From assembly GCA_041738715.1 (NCBI GenBank), contig JBGSPI010000017.1, forward strand, positions 1 to 64,000: a DNA stretch of 64,000 nt. The letters are read 5' to 3'. The translations under genes and the position numbers were made by a program. The notes beneath the pieces were generated by a model. It made no database searches. It saw only the letters and a list, made by a program, of their open reading frames with translations, and had not been told where the DNA came from. The DNA is from Chamaesiphon sp041738715. Its GTDB lineage: Bacteria; Cyanobacteriota; Cyanobacteriia; Cyanobacteriales; Chamaesiphonaceae. Positions 6,814-16,162 of this stretch are shown here, piece by piece. Every line of letters starts with the position of its first letter. Positions within the stretch are counted from its first letter, which is position 1.

Positions 6814-8589
6814 ATGAATAAAAATCATCACCCACTTCAAAGATTGTTAGCCTATGGAAAACAATATCATGCCCAAACTTGGCAAGCAGCAATCTCATCA
6901 GTTTTCAATAAAATTTGCGATGTTGCTCCTGAAATTCTGATTGGGATGGCAGTAGATGTGGTTGTCAAAAAACAAGATTCATTTATCTCCACTTGGGGAA
7001 TTAAAAATGTAGAGCAACAGTTAATTATTCTCACATTTATTACTGTCATTGTCTGGGTCTTAGAATCTATTTCCCAATACATCTACACCAACCTTTGGCG
7101 CAACCTATCCCAAAAAATTCAGCATCATCTCCGCCTCGATGCTTATGGGCATATTCAACAATTAGAACTAGCCTACTTTGAGAATCAAAGCACGGGTAAT
7201 CTGATGGCAATTCTCGGCGATGATATCAATCAGTTAGAGAGATTTTTGGACGTTGGGGCAAATGAAATTATTCAGGTCTTAACTAATGTTATTGTCATCG
7301 GTGGTGTATTTTTCGTCCTCGCACCATCGATCGCTTGGTGGTCGATGATTCCGATTCCAATTATTATTATAGGTTCAATTTGGTTTCAGAAATTTCTCGC
7401 ACCCTATTATAGTAACGTCCGCGATAAGGTTGGGTTATTAAATAGTCGGCTGGCGAATAACTTGGGTGGAATTACCACAATTAAAAGCTTTACCACTGAA
7501 GCCTACGAACTTGATCGCGTGCGCTATGATAGTGAAGCTTATCAGCAAAGTAATCGTCGGGCGATCGCGGTTAGTGCCGCCTTTGTACCGCTGATTCGGA
7601 TGGCTGTTTTATTTAGCTTTACGATGACTCTACTCCTTGGCGGGATAGCGGCTGTTAAGGGTCAATTGGGTGTAGGTACTTATAGTATTTTGATTTATCT
7701 AACCCAACGATTATTATGGCCCCTGACGCGGTTAGGTGAAACATTAGATCTTTACCAACGGGGTATGGCTTCTACTCATCGAGTACTAGATTTACTGGAT
7801 ACACCAATTGCCAAAGATTTGGGTCATTTGGCTTTAGCCTCAGTTCGAGGTGAAATCGAATTGCGTGACGTAACTTTTGCCTATCCTGATCGAACTACTA
7901 CCGTCAAACAGCTATCATTACAGATACCCGCTGGGAAAACTATCGCCATCGTCGGTGCGACAGGTTCGGGGAAAAGTACACTAGTTAAATTACTCCTACG
8001 CTTGTATGAGATTCAGTCGGGGAAAATTACCCTCGATGGGATCGATATCCAGGATTTACATCTGGTGGACTTACGCCGATCAATTGGTTTGGTGAGTCAG
8101 GATGTATTCTTATTTCATGGTACTGTGCGAGAAAATATCGCTTATGGTAGTCCAGATGCTGATTTGAATTCAGTGATTACTGCTGCCAAAATTGCTGAGG
8201 CTGATGATTTTATCACCCAGTTACCCGATGGCTATGATACGATTGTCGGCGAACGCGGCCAAAAATTATCCGGTGGACAACGCCAACGGATTGCCATTGC
8301 GCGAGCGGTTTTAAAAAACCCACCGATTTTGATTCTTGATGAAGCCACATCCGCAGTCGATAATGAGACAGAAGCAGCGATTCAACGATCGCTAGACCGA
8401 ATTACACTCGATCGTACCACCATTGCGATCGCGCACCGTCTCTCGACAATTCGCAACGCTCATCGTATTTATGTGATGGAACAAGGGCAATTAGTCGAAG
8501 CTGGTACCCATGATGAGCTATTAGCCAAACAGGGTATTTATGCTGGGCTTTGGCATATTCAACAAAATGCTAGGGTATTTGATCTATAA
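6814..8589 (+). CDS. ABC transporter, fused transmembrane/ATP-binding half-exporter
   Basis: 591-aa half-transporter of the MsbA/multidrug type. Residues ~20-320 form a six-helix ABC transmembrane domain (for example around I-L-T-F-I-T-V-I-V-W-V-L, and V-I-V-I-G-G-V-F-F-V-L). The nucleotide-binding domain follows with Walker A G-A-T-G-S-G-K-S-T, signature L-S-G-G-Q-R-Q-R, Walker B I-L-I-L-D-E-A-T-S-A-V-D and the switch His in A-I-A-H-R-L-S-T. It functions as a homodimer or with another half. The substrate is not predictable; lipid, peptide or drug export are all possible. It stands as its own unit, 213 bp downstream of devA and followed by a 253-bp gap in which I see no clear feature. Confidence 0.9.
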   Translation: MNKNHHPLQRLLAYGKQYHAQTWQAAISSVFNKICDVAPEILIGMAVDVVVKKQDSFISTWGIKNVEQQLIILTFITVIVWVLESISQYIYTNLWRNLSQKIQHHLRLDAYGHIQQLELAYFENQSTGNLMAILGDDINQLERFLDVGANEIIQVLTNVIVIGGVFFVLAPSIAWWSMIPIPIIIIGSIWFQKFLAPYYSNVRDKVGLLNSRLANNLGGITTIKSFTTEAYELDRVRYDSEAYQQSNRRAIAVSAAFVPLIRMAVLFSFTMTLLLGGIAAVKGQLGVGTYSILIYLTQRLLWPLTRLGETLDLYQRGMASTHRVLDLLDTPIAKDLGHLALASVRGEIELRDVTFAYPDRTTTVKQLSLQIPAGKTIAIVGATGSGKSTLVKLLLRLYEIQSGKITLDGIDIQDLHLVDLRRSIGLVSQDVFLFHGTVRENIAYGSPDADLNSVITAAKIAEADDFITQLPDGYDTIVGERGQKLSGGQRQRIAIARAVLKNPPILILDEATSAVDNETEAAIQRSLDRITLDRTTIAIAHRLSTIRNAHRIYVMEQGQLVEAGTHDELLAKQGIYAGLWHIQQNARVFDL

Positions 8590-8842
8590 AAAATAATCTG
8601 AAATATTTAGTTGCAATATATCAGGAAGTATGTATATATTTGTAGTGAATTATTTTGTCGGTTGATATCCTTCAAGTTCGATCGCAGATTTTCACCAAGC
8701 TCGTTTTAGTTGGGGATGTTTACGCTCAAGTAAGCCTGTGGTGCAAATAGCTGTTTTACACCATCTCACATTGAGTCATAGTAACACTCCGTATTTACTA
8801 GTTTGAAAAGTTCACGTTTATGCACACTGGCAGTTTTTTCCG

Positions 8843-9799
8843 ATGATCTACAAATCTTCCGTCTTAACAGCGACTTTTTTTCTTTTGCCGATTCTCGTTC
8901 CCAACAGTCAAGTAATGGCCGCAGAAGTGCCAATGAGCAAAGATTCTGCCGATTTGCCGTCAGGAGCTTTGACCCAGCCACTCCCCAGGATCGTTACTGA
9001 TGGGGTACCTAAACATGATACCGAGTTACTGGATGTAAGAGTTTCAGTACCATCTAGCCCAGTATCTAACACCCCCAAAATCGATCGACTAGGCTATGTG
9101 AGTACTCTGAGTGAAGTGGTTCCCGTCGTGCAGAGCAAACTTGCCCAGGGGAATAGTTCTAGCACATCAGCTGCGCCGAAACAATGGGGTATTGGTATAC
9201 ATGCTCAAGCGAGTACAACGGGTTTTATTGGGGTTGATGGCGGTTATAAATTTAGTCCCAATCTCCATGCCAGACTGGGATTGAATACGGTTGGTTTTAA
9301 TATTAATTACAATAGCGAAGGTATTGATTATAGTTCCAGCTTCAAACCCACTAATATTCATCTGTTGGGTGACTATTTTCCGTTTGGGGGTGGACTGCGT
9401 TTAACTGGTGGACTAGTGGCGCAAAATAACCAATTTACGGCTAAATCAAAAGCTGATTCTAGTAATCAAATTAATATCAATGGAACCAACTATGCTGCCA
9501 GTGAGATTGGTACTATCGAAGGGGAAGGAAAGTTTTCGAGTAGTATCGCGCCTTATTTAGGAATTGGGTTTGGTACGCCAATTAGTGAGGGATTTGGGTT
9601 CAATATCGATGCCGGAGTGCTATTTGCTGGCTCGCCAACCGTGAAGCTCAGAGCTAATAATGTTTCCGCATCTGTGCCAGCAGTGGTACAAGCCCAACTT
9701 CAATCGGACTTGGCGGAGCAAGAACGCAAGACTAATGAAGATATTAAGGGTTTTAATATTTATCCAGCCATTTCGATCGGTTTTTCCTATGGGTTTTAA
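8843..9799 (+). CDS. Secreted outer-membrane beta-barrel-like protein, 318 aa
   Basis: An N-terminal signal peptide is visible (about 1-27: K-S-S-V-L-T-A-T-F-F-L-L-P-I-L-V-P, then V-M-A-A). Residues ~28-110 are a Ser/Pro/Val-rich low-complexity spacer. From ~112 to the end the sequence alternates hydrophobic and polar residues with repeated G-x-G and aromatic positions and ends ...S-I-G-F-S-Y-G-F, the C-terminal Phe expected of BAM-inserted barrels. Size fits a small 8- to 10-stranded porin-like barrel. The exact family is not recognised; it might be a pore or a surface protein. The gene is convergent with the transketolase-like gene downstream. Confidence 0.75.
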   Translation: MIYKSSVLTATFFLLPILVPNSQVMAAEVPMSKDSADLPSGALTQPLPRIVTDGVPKHDTELLDVRVSVPSSPVSNTPKIDRLGYVSTLSEVVPVVQSKLAQGNSSSTSAAPKQWGIGIHAQASTTGFIGVDGGYKFSPNLHARLGLNTVGFNINYNSEGIDYSSSFKPTNIHLLGDYFPFGGGLRLTGGLVAQNNQFTAKSKADSSNQININGTNYAASEIGTIEGEGKFSSSIAPYLGIGFGTPISEGFGFNIDAGVLFAGSPTVKLRANNVSASVPAVVQAQLQSDLAEQERKTNEDIKGFNIYPAISIGFSYGF

Positions 9800-9881
9800 T
9801 TAAATCGATCGATTCCTATTTAGATCGGATCTGTAGATACTGTCTACTCCCTTCCCCCCTGAAAACTATAGATTCCTTACT

Positions 9882-10031
9882 CTGCGCCCTCTGCGCCTCT
9901 GTCTTGATTCGCTCTCTTGTCGTTTTTTTATTCGGGGGTTCCCCCCGAATAAAAACGCCGCTAAACCTTCGGAGAACCCGACGTTGGCGGAGCCTCTCCG
10001 ATAGGAGATACGCGAATCGCTGCGGTTAAAA
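9882..10031. repeat. Dispersed 'CTCTGCGCC' repeat split by a 118-bp insertion
   Basis: Left part CTCTGCGCCCTCTGCGCCTCTG (9880-9901, quoted in two overlapping units) and right part CTGCGGTTAAAAA (10020-10031) join perfectly into the common cyanobacterial repeat once 9902-10019 is removed, with CTG present on both sides as a 3-bp duplication. The inserted piece begins TCTTGATTCGC and ends GCGAATCG, so GATTCGC/GCGAATC form short inverted ends. The same repeat (other orientation) forms the start of the gene at 26687. The remaining bases of this 316-bp gap hold only the hairpins listed separately. Confidence 0.6.
9925..9955. terminator. Strong bidirectional hairpin between convergent genes
   Basis: Perfect 14-bp stem TTTTTATTCGGGGG (9925-9938) / CCCCCGAATAAAAA (9942-9955) with a 3-nt loop. 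The stem is G/C-rich at the loop and A/T-rich at the base, so either strand ends in a U tract. It lies downstream of the barrel-protein gene and can end both it and transcription arriving from the other side. It is part of the 118-bp insertion at 9902-10019. Confidence 0.65.
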
Positions 10032-10079
10032 AGAAGGTGCTGCGATCTATACTCTTATGATGGGAAGGGAGTATGACAT

Positions 10080-10103
10080 CCCTGTCTCTGGTTTGAGACA
10101 GGG
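10080..10103. terminator. Hairpin just downstream of the transketolase-like gene
   Basis: Perfect 9-bp inverted repeat CCCTGTCTC (10080-10088) / GAGACAGGG (10095-10103), 6-nt loop, 13 bp past the stop of the minus-strand gene at 10116. There is no U tract on the minus strand, so a role in mRNA 3'-end stabilisation is as likely as termination. Confidence 0.4.
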
Positions 10104-10115
10104 AAAAGGTAAAAC

Positions 10116-12311
10116 CTATTTAATCAATTCAATTCCCCGTTTACACAAAGCCTCAGCAGTCAAACCATTAAATGCCATCAATTCACCAGCACTTGCAGTA
10201 GTTTCCCCCCGCTTCCAGGCAAAGGTGTCGCGAGGACAATTCGATCGCAACATCACAGGCTCCAACATCGCAGGTGCCCCACCTGTAATGCCGATTAAGG
10301 CACTGCCACCGAAGATCTCGGCAAATTTAGCATCTGATAGGAACCCACCATCAGGTTCGCTACAGGTATCCCAGGCGACATCGCTAGGACGATAGAGACG
10401 ACGGGGATTGATAATTGAGACGATTTTGGAGCCGATACCCTCGGTTTTTAAAAACGCAGCGGCTTCAAACGCTGGTGCTAGCGTCATGTCACCGATGACT
10501 GCGAAGACTACTTGCTTATCGCCAGGAGTGTCTTGCAAGACTACCGCGCCATCTTCTAAACCTTGGCGAGTTTGAGCAAAGGTGGTGCGAATGGGTAGGG
10601 GTGATTTACTTGCGGTAATTACCACGCCTTTATTGTGAGTGGTTAATGCCCAGTCGTAGCAGACTTGGATGCTATTTGCATCGGGTGGGAAGACGGGAAA
10701 GACGTTGCCATTTCGCATCATCGAGGCAAAGTAGGCTTCGATTTCAGGGCGTTGGTGTGTCCAACCGTTGCGCCCCTGTTCTAATGCGCCGGCGGTGTAG
10801 AGGGTAATGGTAGAAGGGGTGGGGCGGCGTAATTCTGCCATTGCTTGGGTGACGGTTTGCCAGATGGGTAAACCATTAATGGCAAAGGATTCGTAAGAGC
10901 ACCAGAGGGTACGCGCACCCATGAGAGCTAATCCGGCGGCGAGTCCCGCGCAAGCATCTTCGCTCAGGGGTTCGTATACTTGCCCTTCGGGTGCTTGGAA
11001 GTATAAATCATCGGTGGTGGGGTGGATGATTTTCAGGGCTTGGTTGATATTGGCAATCCCGGAAGCTTCGTTCCCATCGGCGTTGGTGACGAGGAAGTTT
11101 TTGTCTTGTTGCCCCACATAGCCGACTAATCGCCCCATTGCGGTAGTTGATACTTTGGCTTCGCCTGCGGCGTACTCTTCGAGGGGAAGACTACCCAGAG
11201 TTGCTACTGGTAAAATTGATTCAGTGACGGCTACTTGGGCTGAGGAACCACCGCCAGCGCGTTCGCAGTTAGTTCGCACTAGCTCCCAGGCTTGGGGATG
11301 GAGGGCGCAATTTTTTAGGCCAGTGATAATGTCGGCGTTATCGAGGGTGTGATGGGCGTAAAGGTTATGCGATTTGGAACCTGTGGCGTGAACTCCGGCA
11401 CCTTTGAGTTGTTTGATGATGAAGACGGTTAATTTCCCACTTAGGGCAGATTTAGCGGCTGTATCGATGCCAGAGAGGACGGCTTGAGTAAAGGCTAACC
11501 GTTTTTCAGTGGAGAATAAAGTACTATCGACATATTCTCCTGTCTGGTTTTTGTCGTCAAAATCCTTGGCATTAACTAAAATTACTTCCTCAAAACCGTT
11601 ACCCTGCCAGTAACTAATCATCTCTTGATTAGTTTTCGTGGACACCATACTATGGTGTTCCTGGGAGTAACCATTCCAAACTAAAACGGGGAGGAAATTG
11701 GTGACAGTGGGGAATGCTGTATGGAAATGCTGCATCGCACTGATAATATACGGTTCACCCAAACCACCATCGCCGACGGTGAAGGGGAATAATTTATCTG
11801 GGTGCAATTTTGCCGCCGACATAGCAAAATGTTGACCTTGACCGAGAGGCCCAGCAGGGGCGAGAATACCAGGAATAAAGCCGGATAAGTGCCCAATCAG
11901 CCCATGCTTTTCGCGGAACTTGTCACGTAATTGTTGAACGGTATTGATGCCCATCGCTTCGAGCGATCGATCGAGAAACATGGCACTATAGAAACCTGGG
12001 GCATGATGTCCGACTTCAGTAATAATATTTTTGTGACCGAGCATCACTAAAGAAGCGTAGGCTTCGGCTTGGCTGGCAAATCCGCCGGGATGTCCCGAAG
12101 CTTTGCTAGCGCAGACTTGTAAGGTGAGATAGCGGAGCGCGTCGGCGTAGAGTAAGGTTTGAAAAGCGGCTGAGAGATCGCTGGTGTCGGTGATGCCCGT
12201 TTGTCCAGCAGCGATAACTGGTGTCTTGCCATAGGTATCGAATCCTGATAGCTGTTCCCCAAAATACTGAATTCCTTCGGCAAATGCTGGAATGGGAGCC
12301 GCAGTAGTCAT
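10116..12311 (-). CDS. Transketolase-family TPP enzyme, putative phosphoketolase
   Basis: 731-aa thiamine-diphosphate enzyme. The N-terminal pyrophosphate domain shows A-S-G-H-P-G-G (71-77) and the TPP/Mg motif G-D-G-G-L-G-E-P (180-187) followed about 25 residues later by W-N-G-Y-S. A pyrimidine-binding domain (around N-A-D-G-N-E-A-S-G and E-P-L-S-E-D-A-C-A-G) and a C-terminal domain follow. It lacks the standard N-terminal sequence of XFP phosphoketolases but resembles the transketolase-like second 'phosphoketolase' of cyanobacteria (Synechocystis Sll0529 type, from memory). Substrates are probably sugar phosphates (xylulose 5-phosphate or fructose 6-phosphate); whether it makes acetyl phosphate is unproven. 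Single-gene unit, convergent with the barrel-protein gene. Confidence 0.75.
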   Translation of the reverse strand: MTTAAPIPAFAEGIQYFGEQLSGFDTYGKTPVIAAGQTGITDTSDLSAAFQTLLYADALRYLTLQVCASKASGHPGGFASQAEAYASLVMLGHKNIITEVGHHAPGFYSAMFLDRSLEAMGINTVQQLRDKFREKHGLIGHLSGFIPGILAPAGPLGQGQHFAMSAAKLHPDKLFPFTVGDGGLGEPYIISAMQHFHTAFPTVTNFLPVLVWNGYSQEHHSMVSTKTNQEMISYWQGNGFEEVILVNAKDFDDKNQTGEYVDSTLFSTEKRLAFTQAVLSGIDTAAKSALSGKLTVFIIKQLKGAGVHATGSKSHNLYAHHTLDNADIITGLKNCALHPQAWELVRTNCERAGGGSSAQVAVTESILPVATLGSLPLEEYAAGEAKVSTTAMGRLVGYVGQQDKNFLVTNADGNEASGIANINQALKIIHPTTDDLYFQAPEGQVYEPLSEDACAGLAAGLALMGARTLWCSYESFAINGLPIWQTVTQAMAELRRPTPSTITLYTAGALEQGRNGWTHQRPEIEAYFASMMRNGNVFPVFPPDANSIQVCYDWALTTHNKGVVITASKSPLPIRTTFAQTRQGLEDGAVVLQDTPGDKQVVFAVIGDMTLAPAFEAAAFLKTEGIGSKIVSIINPRRLYRPSDVAWDTCSEPDGGFLSDAKFAEIFGGSALIGITGGAPAMLEPVMLRSNCPRDTFAWKRGETTASAGELMAFNGLTAEALCKRGIELIK

Positions 12312-12516
12312 AAATATAGTCGCCTGAGAATATGTAGATATCGATCGATGCTACCAGCTATTCTGGGTCACTGGCACATTTTTAGCTCGATCTATAGCTA
12401 GTAATTTGGGTTACTTAGCAACTGGTGTTACTATCTACAGGCTTCAAAATAACGATAGACTGCGATCGAAGTAATTTCTTCCCCATAGTCCAGGATCTTA
12501 GTCACAAAAAATTATT

Positions 12517-12711
12517 TCAATCGCCGCCTTTTAGTGCCCGGTTGAAATTCTGTCGATAGGAAGCATTAACGACATAGAAAACAGGCCAAAGTAGCGAGAG
12601 GACAATCTTCGTTGGCAGCGTGCGCTGATAATTAGTCCGATTGAAGTTACGCGAAAACCTCCAGACTCCGTATCCATAAGCCCCAACTAAACCAATGACA
12701 ACGAACTTCAT
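12517..12711 (-). CDS. Small conserved membrane protein, 64 aa
   Basis: A 64-residue protein with one N-terminal hydrophobic stretch (K-F-V-V-I-G-L-V-G-A-Y-G-Y-G-V-W), an Arg/Asn-rich linker (RFSRNFNRTNYQ) and a second hydrophobic stretch (I-V-L-S-L-L-W-P-V-F-Y-V-V), ending in a basic tail SYRQNFNRALKG. The duplicated F-N-R motif and the strong positive bias suggest a small inner- or thylakoid-membrane protein. It resembles short conserved hypothetical proteins found in many cyanobacteria; no function is known to me. It is transcribed divergently from the guanylyltransferase-like gene. Confidence 0.7.
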   Translation of the reverse strand: MKFVVIGLVGAYGYGVWRFSRNFNRTNYQRTLPTKIVLSLLWPVFYVVNASYRQNFNRALKGGD

Positions 12712-12916
12712 ATGTCTTGCCTAAATCTTGCTTAATGACGGTTGTTACAGAATTAGCAGTGAAATTGCACTACTATGGCAGTCTACAATCTATTTTAGCC
12801 TGATTCCTTAAATTATTGAGCCTGATATATTAACCTATGCGATCGCATCAGAGACAGGCTCCAAAAATAGAATAACAATGAATATGTACTGGGTAACGAT
12901 TCCCTAAAAAACAGAT

Positions 12917-15463
12917 ATGCAACTGCGAGCAGTATTGATGGCGGGAGGTTCGGGGACAAGGTTGAGACCTTTGACCTGTGAACTACCCAAACCGATGGTA
13001 CCAGCGATCGATCGCCCGATCGCTGAGCATATTATCAATTTACTCAAACGCCATCAGATTAATGAAATTATCATCACCTTGCATTATCTGCCAGAGGTAA
13101 TCCAGCAGTATTTTGGCGATGGGAGTGATTTTGGTGTCAAAATTCACTACGCGATCGAAGCCGAACGGGCATTGGGTACAGCCGGCTGCGTTAAAAACGT
13201 CGAAGAAATCTTGGGCGGCACATTTCTGGTGATTAGTGGTGATAGTCTGACAGATATCGACCTGACTAGTGCGATCGAGTTTCATCGGCGCAAGGGATCT
13301 AAAGCGACAATTGTGCTGGCTCAAATCCCCAATCCAGTTGATTTTGGCGTAGTGATCGTCGATGAGGACGATCGGATCCGCCGCTTCCTCGAAAAGCCAT
13401 CGGCGAGCGAAATATTTTCTGATGCTGTCAATACGGGGATTTATATCCTCGAACCAGAAGTCCTTGACTATCTCCATCCCGACACTGAAGCCGACTTTTC
13501 CCAGGATCTCTTCCCCCAACTCCTCGCCCATGATATCCCCATGTACGGCTATTTAGCCAAGGGTTATTGGTGTGATATCGGTCAACTCGACATCTATCGA
13601 GAAGCTCAATATGATGCCCTGCGGGGAAAAGTGCAACTCGATTGGCCATTCCCCGAAACAAGCCCAGGGATCTGGATTGGGCCGAATACTTATATCGATC
13701 CCAGTGCCACAATTGAGGCTCCAGTGGTAATTGGGGCTAATTGCAAGATCGGTGCGCGGGTGAAAATTTCCGCAGAAACCATCATCGGCGATAATGTAGC
13801 GATCGGTCGAAATGCTACCCTCAAAAGACCCATCGTCGGTAATGGCTCGATCGTCGGCGAGGATGCCCAGCTACGGGGCTGTGTCCTGGCGCGGGGAGTT
13901 CGGATCGGACGCGGTGCCCAAGTGCTCGAAGGAGCCGTTTTGGGGGCACTCTGCAACGTCGGCGAAGAAGCTCAAGTAAATCCCAATGTGCGGGTGTGGC
14001 CGAATAAGGAAATCGAACCCCTAGCGATCTTAAATATCAATTTGATTTGGGGACAAACTGCTCACCGCAACCTCTTTGCCCAACGTGGCGTTCAAGGGTT
14101 AGCCAACATTGATATCACACCAGAGTTTGCTGTGAAATTGGGGGCTGCCTATGGTTCAACCCTTAAAATCGGTTCCCAGGTGACAGTCTCTCGCGATCAA
14201 CGAAATATGTCGCGGATGGTATCTCGATCGCTGATTGCTGGATTGATGTCTGTGGGGATTAATATTCAAGATCTCGAAGCCACCGCCATCCCCGTCGCCA
14301 GAAAGATTATCCATTCCTTGCGTCAACGCCAGGATGAAATCACCGTTGTCGGTGGGATTCACGTTCGGTTACATCCCGATCGGATGGATTCAATCTTAAT
14401 CGAATTCTTCGACGATCGCGGGATTAATATTTCCACTATTCAGGAGAAAAAAATCGAATCTGCCTACTTCAAAGAAGATCTTCGCCGCGCCAGAATTCCC
14501 GAAATAGGTGATGTTAATCGCTTTTCTCAAGGGATGGATATTTACAAAGCAGCCTTCCAGAAGCAACTAAATCTCGATCTGATTCGTGAGGCTAGCTCCA
14601 AGGTGGTAGTTGACTATGTTTATGCTGTCTCCGGGGCGATTTTGCCTCTACTCCTGTCGAAATTTGGTTGTGATGCCGTGGTCCTCAACGCCAGTCTCAA
14701 TCAGATGTCCCTGACGCTCAATGAGCGAGAAGCATTGCTCAATCAACTCGGCCATGTCGTCGTCGCCCTCAAAGCTGCCTTCGGTGTCCAAGTCTCTGCT
14801 CATGGCGAACAACTGATTCTTGTTGATGAAGAAGGGGTACCCATTCGTGGTGAAATGCTCACCGCCTTAATGGTGCAAGTTGTCCTCACTGCCTATCCTG
14901 GCGGCACCGTCGTCGTCCCTGTCCAAGTTTCGAGTGCGATCGAGCAAATTGTCCGTCGTCATGGCGGCAAAGTCAAGCGCACGAAAGCTAGTCCCACAGC
15001 CCTGATGGAAGCCTGTCAGCAGTTGCCTAATGTCGTACTCGGCGGGAGCGGAGAAATGGGTTTTATCTTCCCTGAATTTCATCCCGGCTTCGATGCGATG
15101 TTCTGCATCGCTAAACTGATTGAAATGCTCACCCGTCAGGATCGCTCTCTCAGTAGCATTCGCGCCGAATTGCCCCGCGTCTTCTACCGCCATCATGCTC
15201 TCCGCTGTCCCTGGACGGCAAAAGGTGGTTTAATGCGACATATCCTGGAAACTCACCAACCAGAGTATTTAGACACTGAAGATGGTGTCAAAATTGTCAA
15301 TTATCAGGACGATCGCTGGATTCTGATTCTGCCTGATGCTGGTGAACCGTTAGTGCATATTTATGTTAACGGTCACGATCGCAATTGGGTCGATGAAACT
15401 CTCCGGGAATATCGGCAACAGGTACAAGATTTTATCGAACACTATCGGCAGAGTAGTGATTAG
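12917..15463 (+). CDS. Sugar-1-phosphate nucleotidyltransferase fused to a degenerate phosphomannomutase domain
   Basis: 848 aa in three parts. Residues 1-~235 are a GDP-mannose-pyrophosphorylase-like nucleotidyltransferase with G-G-S-G-T-R-L-R-P-L (10-19) and K-P-M-V-P. Residues ~245-370 are a left-handed beta-helix of hexapeptide repeats (I-G-P-N-T-Y-I-D-P, V-V-I-G-A-N-C-K-I-G). Residues ~385-845 follow the phosphomannomutase/phosphoglucomutase fold but lack its key sites: the T-A-S-H-N-P phosphoserine loop is replaced by G-I-H-V-R-L-H-P (~480), the D-G-D-G-D-R metal loop by S-A-H-G-E-Q-L-I-L (~628), and no R-x-S-G-T-E-P is seen. The first part probably makes a nucleotide-activated sugar such as GDP-mannose; the last part is likely regulatory. 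Such fusions are common in cyanobacteria under the name mannose-1-phosphate guanylyltransferase. Confidence 0.85.
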   Translation: MQLRAVLMAGGSGTRLRPLTCELPKPMVPAIDRPIAEHIINLLKRHQINEIIITLHYLPEVIQQYFGDGSDFGVKIHYAIEAERALGTAGCVKNVEEILGGTFLVISGDSLTDIDLTSAIEFHRRKGSKATIVLAQIPNPVDFGVVIVDEDDRIRRFLEKPSASEIFSDAVNTGIYILEPEVLDYLHPDTEADFSQDLFPQLLAHDIPMYGYLAKGYWCDIGQLDIYREAQYDALRGKVQLDWPFPETSPGIWIGPNTYIDPSATIEAPVVIGANCKIGARVKISAETIIGDNVAIGRNATLKRPIVGNGSIVGEDAQLRGCVLARGVRIGRGAQVLEGAVLGALCNVGEEAQVNPNVRVWPNKEIEPLAILNINLIWGQTAHRNLFAQRGVQGLANIDITPEFAVKLGAAYGSTLKIGSQVTVSRDQRNMSRMVSRSLIAGLMSVGINIQDLEATAIPVARKIIHSLRQRQDEITVVGGIHVRLHPDRMDSILIEFFDDRGINISTIQEKKIESAYFKEDLRRARIPEIGDVNRFSQGMDIYKAAFQKQLNLDLIREASSKVVVDYVYAVSGAILPLLLSKFGCDAVVLNASLNQMSLTLNEREALLNQLGHVVVALKAAFGVQVSAHGEQLILVDEEGVPIRGEMLTALMVQVVLTAYPGGTVVVPVQVSSAIEQIVRRHGGKVKRTKASPTALMEACQQLPNVVLGGSGEMGFIFPEFHPGFDAMFCIAKLIEMLTRQDRSLSSIRAELPRVFYRHHALRCPWTAKGGLMRHILETHQPEYLDTEDGVKIVNYQDDRWILILPDAGEPLVHIYVNGHDRNWVDETLREYRQQVQDFIEHYRQSSD

Positions 15464-15583
15464 AGGTCATAATTTAGAGTCTAAGAACTCTCTCATTGAA
15501 TGTTCATAAATCCTTCATGAATACACCTTATTGTATGAATAGTTACAGTTTACAACTACATTCACACAAGCAAGGATATTAAT

Positions 15584-16147
15584 ATGAAAACCACAAATTT
15601 CTTGGCGATTGCTGCACTAACTCTGTCCAGCATGAGTGTTGGGATCGCCCCTGCCATGGCGGAAGAAATCTCTTGCCAAAGTACCTTGGGTGCCATCACT
15701 GTCGATAACGTTAAAGTACCTTCCGGTAAAAGCTGTACTCTCAACGGTACTATCGTCAAGGGTACTGTAAAAGTTGAGTCTAATGCTGTCTTGACAGCAA
15801 GAGGCGCACGCATTAACGGTAATGTTCAGGGGGAGAATGCTGCTGCGGTAAATGTCTTAGCTGGTTCAACTGTAGGTGGTAGTGTCCAAGTTAAACAAGG
15901 ACGGTCTGCAAATATTTCTGCCTCCAGCATTAAGGGAGATGTTCAATTCGATGCTAATAGCGGTTCTCTAGCTGCCAATAGCAATAAAATTGGGGGCAGT
16001 CTCCAGGTAGTTAAAAATACTGGTGGTGTGCAGATTAATCGCAACCAGATCAACAGCAATCTACAATGTAAAGAAAATCGACCTGCTCCAGTCGGCAGCG
16101 GTAACGTAGTTAAAGGTAGCAAAGAAGATCAATGTGCCCGCCTGTAG
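15584..16147 (+). CDS. Secreted beta-helix (bactofilin-like repeat) protein, 187 aa
   Basis: A clear signal peptide (K-T-T-N-F-L-A-I-A-A-L-T-L, cleavage after A-P-A-M-A, ~27) precedes a region of short repeats of the form G-x-V-x-x-x-x-A-x-V-x-x-x-A (for example I-N-G-N-V-Q-G, V-G-G-S-V-Q-V, I-K-G-D-V-Q-F, I-G-G-S-L-Q-V, I-N-S-N-L-Q-C), the look of a small parallel beta-helix related to bactofilin-type polymer-forming domains. Four Cys (two near the start, two near the end) could form disulfides capping the helix, consistent with export. It lies 120 bp downstream of the nucleotidyltransferase gene and probably has its own promoter. Function unknown; a structural cell-envelope or matrix role is an inference. 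Confidence 0.7.
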   Translation: MKTTNFLAIAALTLSSMSVGIAPAMAEEISCQSTLGAITVDNVKVPSGKSCTLNGTIVKGTVKVESNAVLTARGARINGNVQGENAAAVNVLAGSTVGGSVQVKQGRSANISASSIKGDVQFDANSGSLAANSNKIGGSLQVVKNTGGVQINRNQINSNLQCKENRPAPVGSGNVVKGSKEDQCARL

Positions 16148-16162
16148 ACTAACAGCGTAACC

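Noticed and set aside
10057..10395. 112-aa plus-strand ORF at the end of the transketolase-like gene
   Set aside because: It is antisense to the well-supported enzyme gene for most of its length, and its first part runs over a repeat/hairpin; composition is not protein-like.
13040..13531. 163-aa minus-strand ORF within the nucleotidyltransferase-fusion gene
   Set aside because: Shadow of an 848-aa gene with clear motifs; no ribosome binding site and no family pattern.
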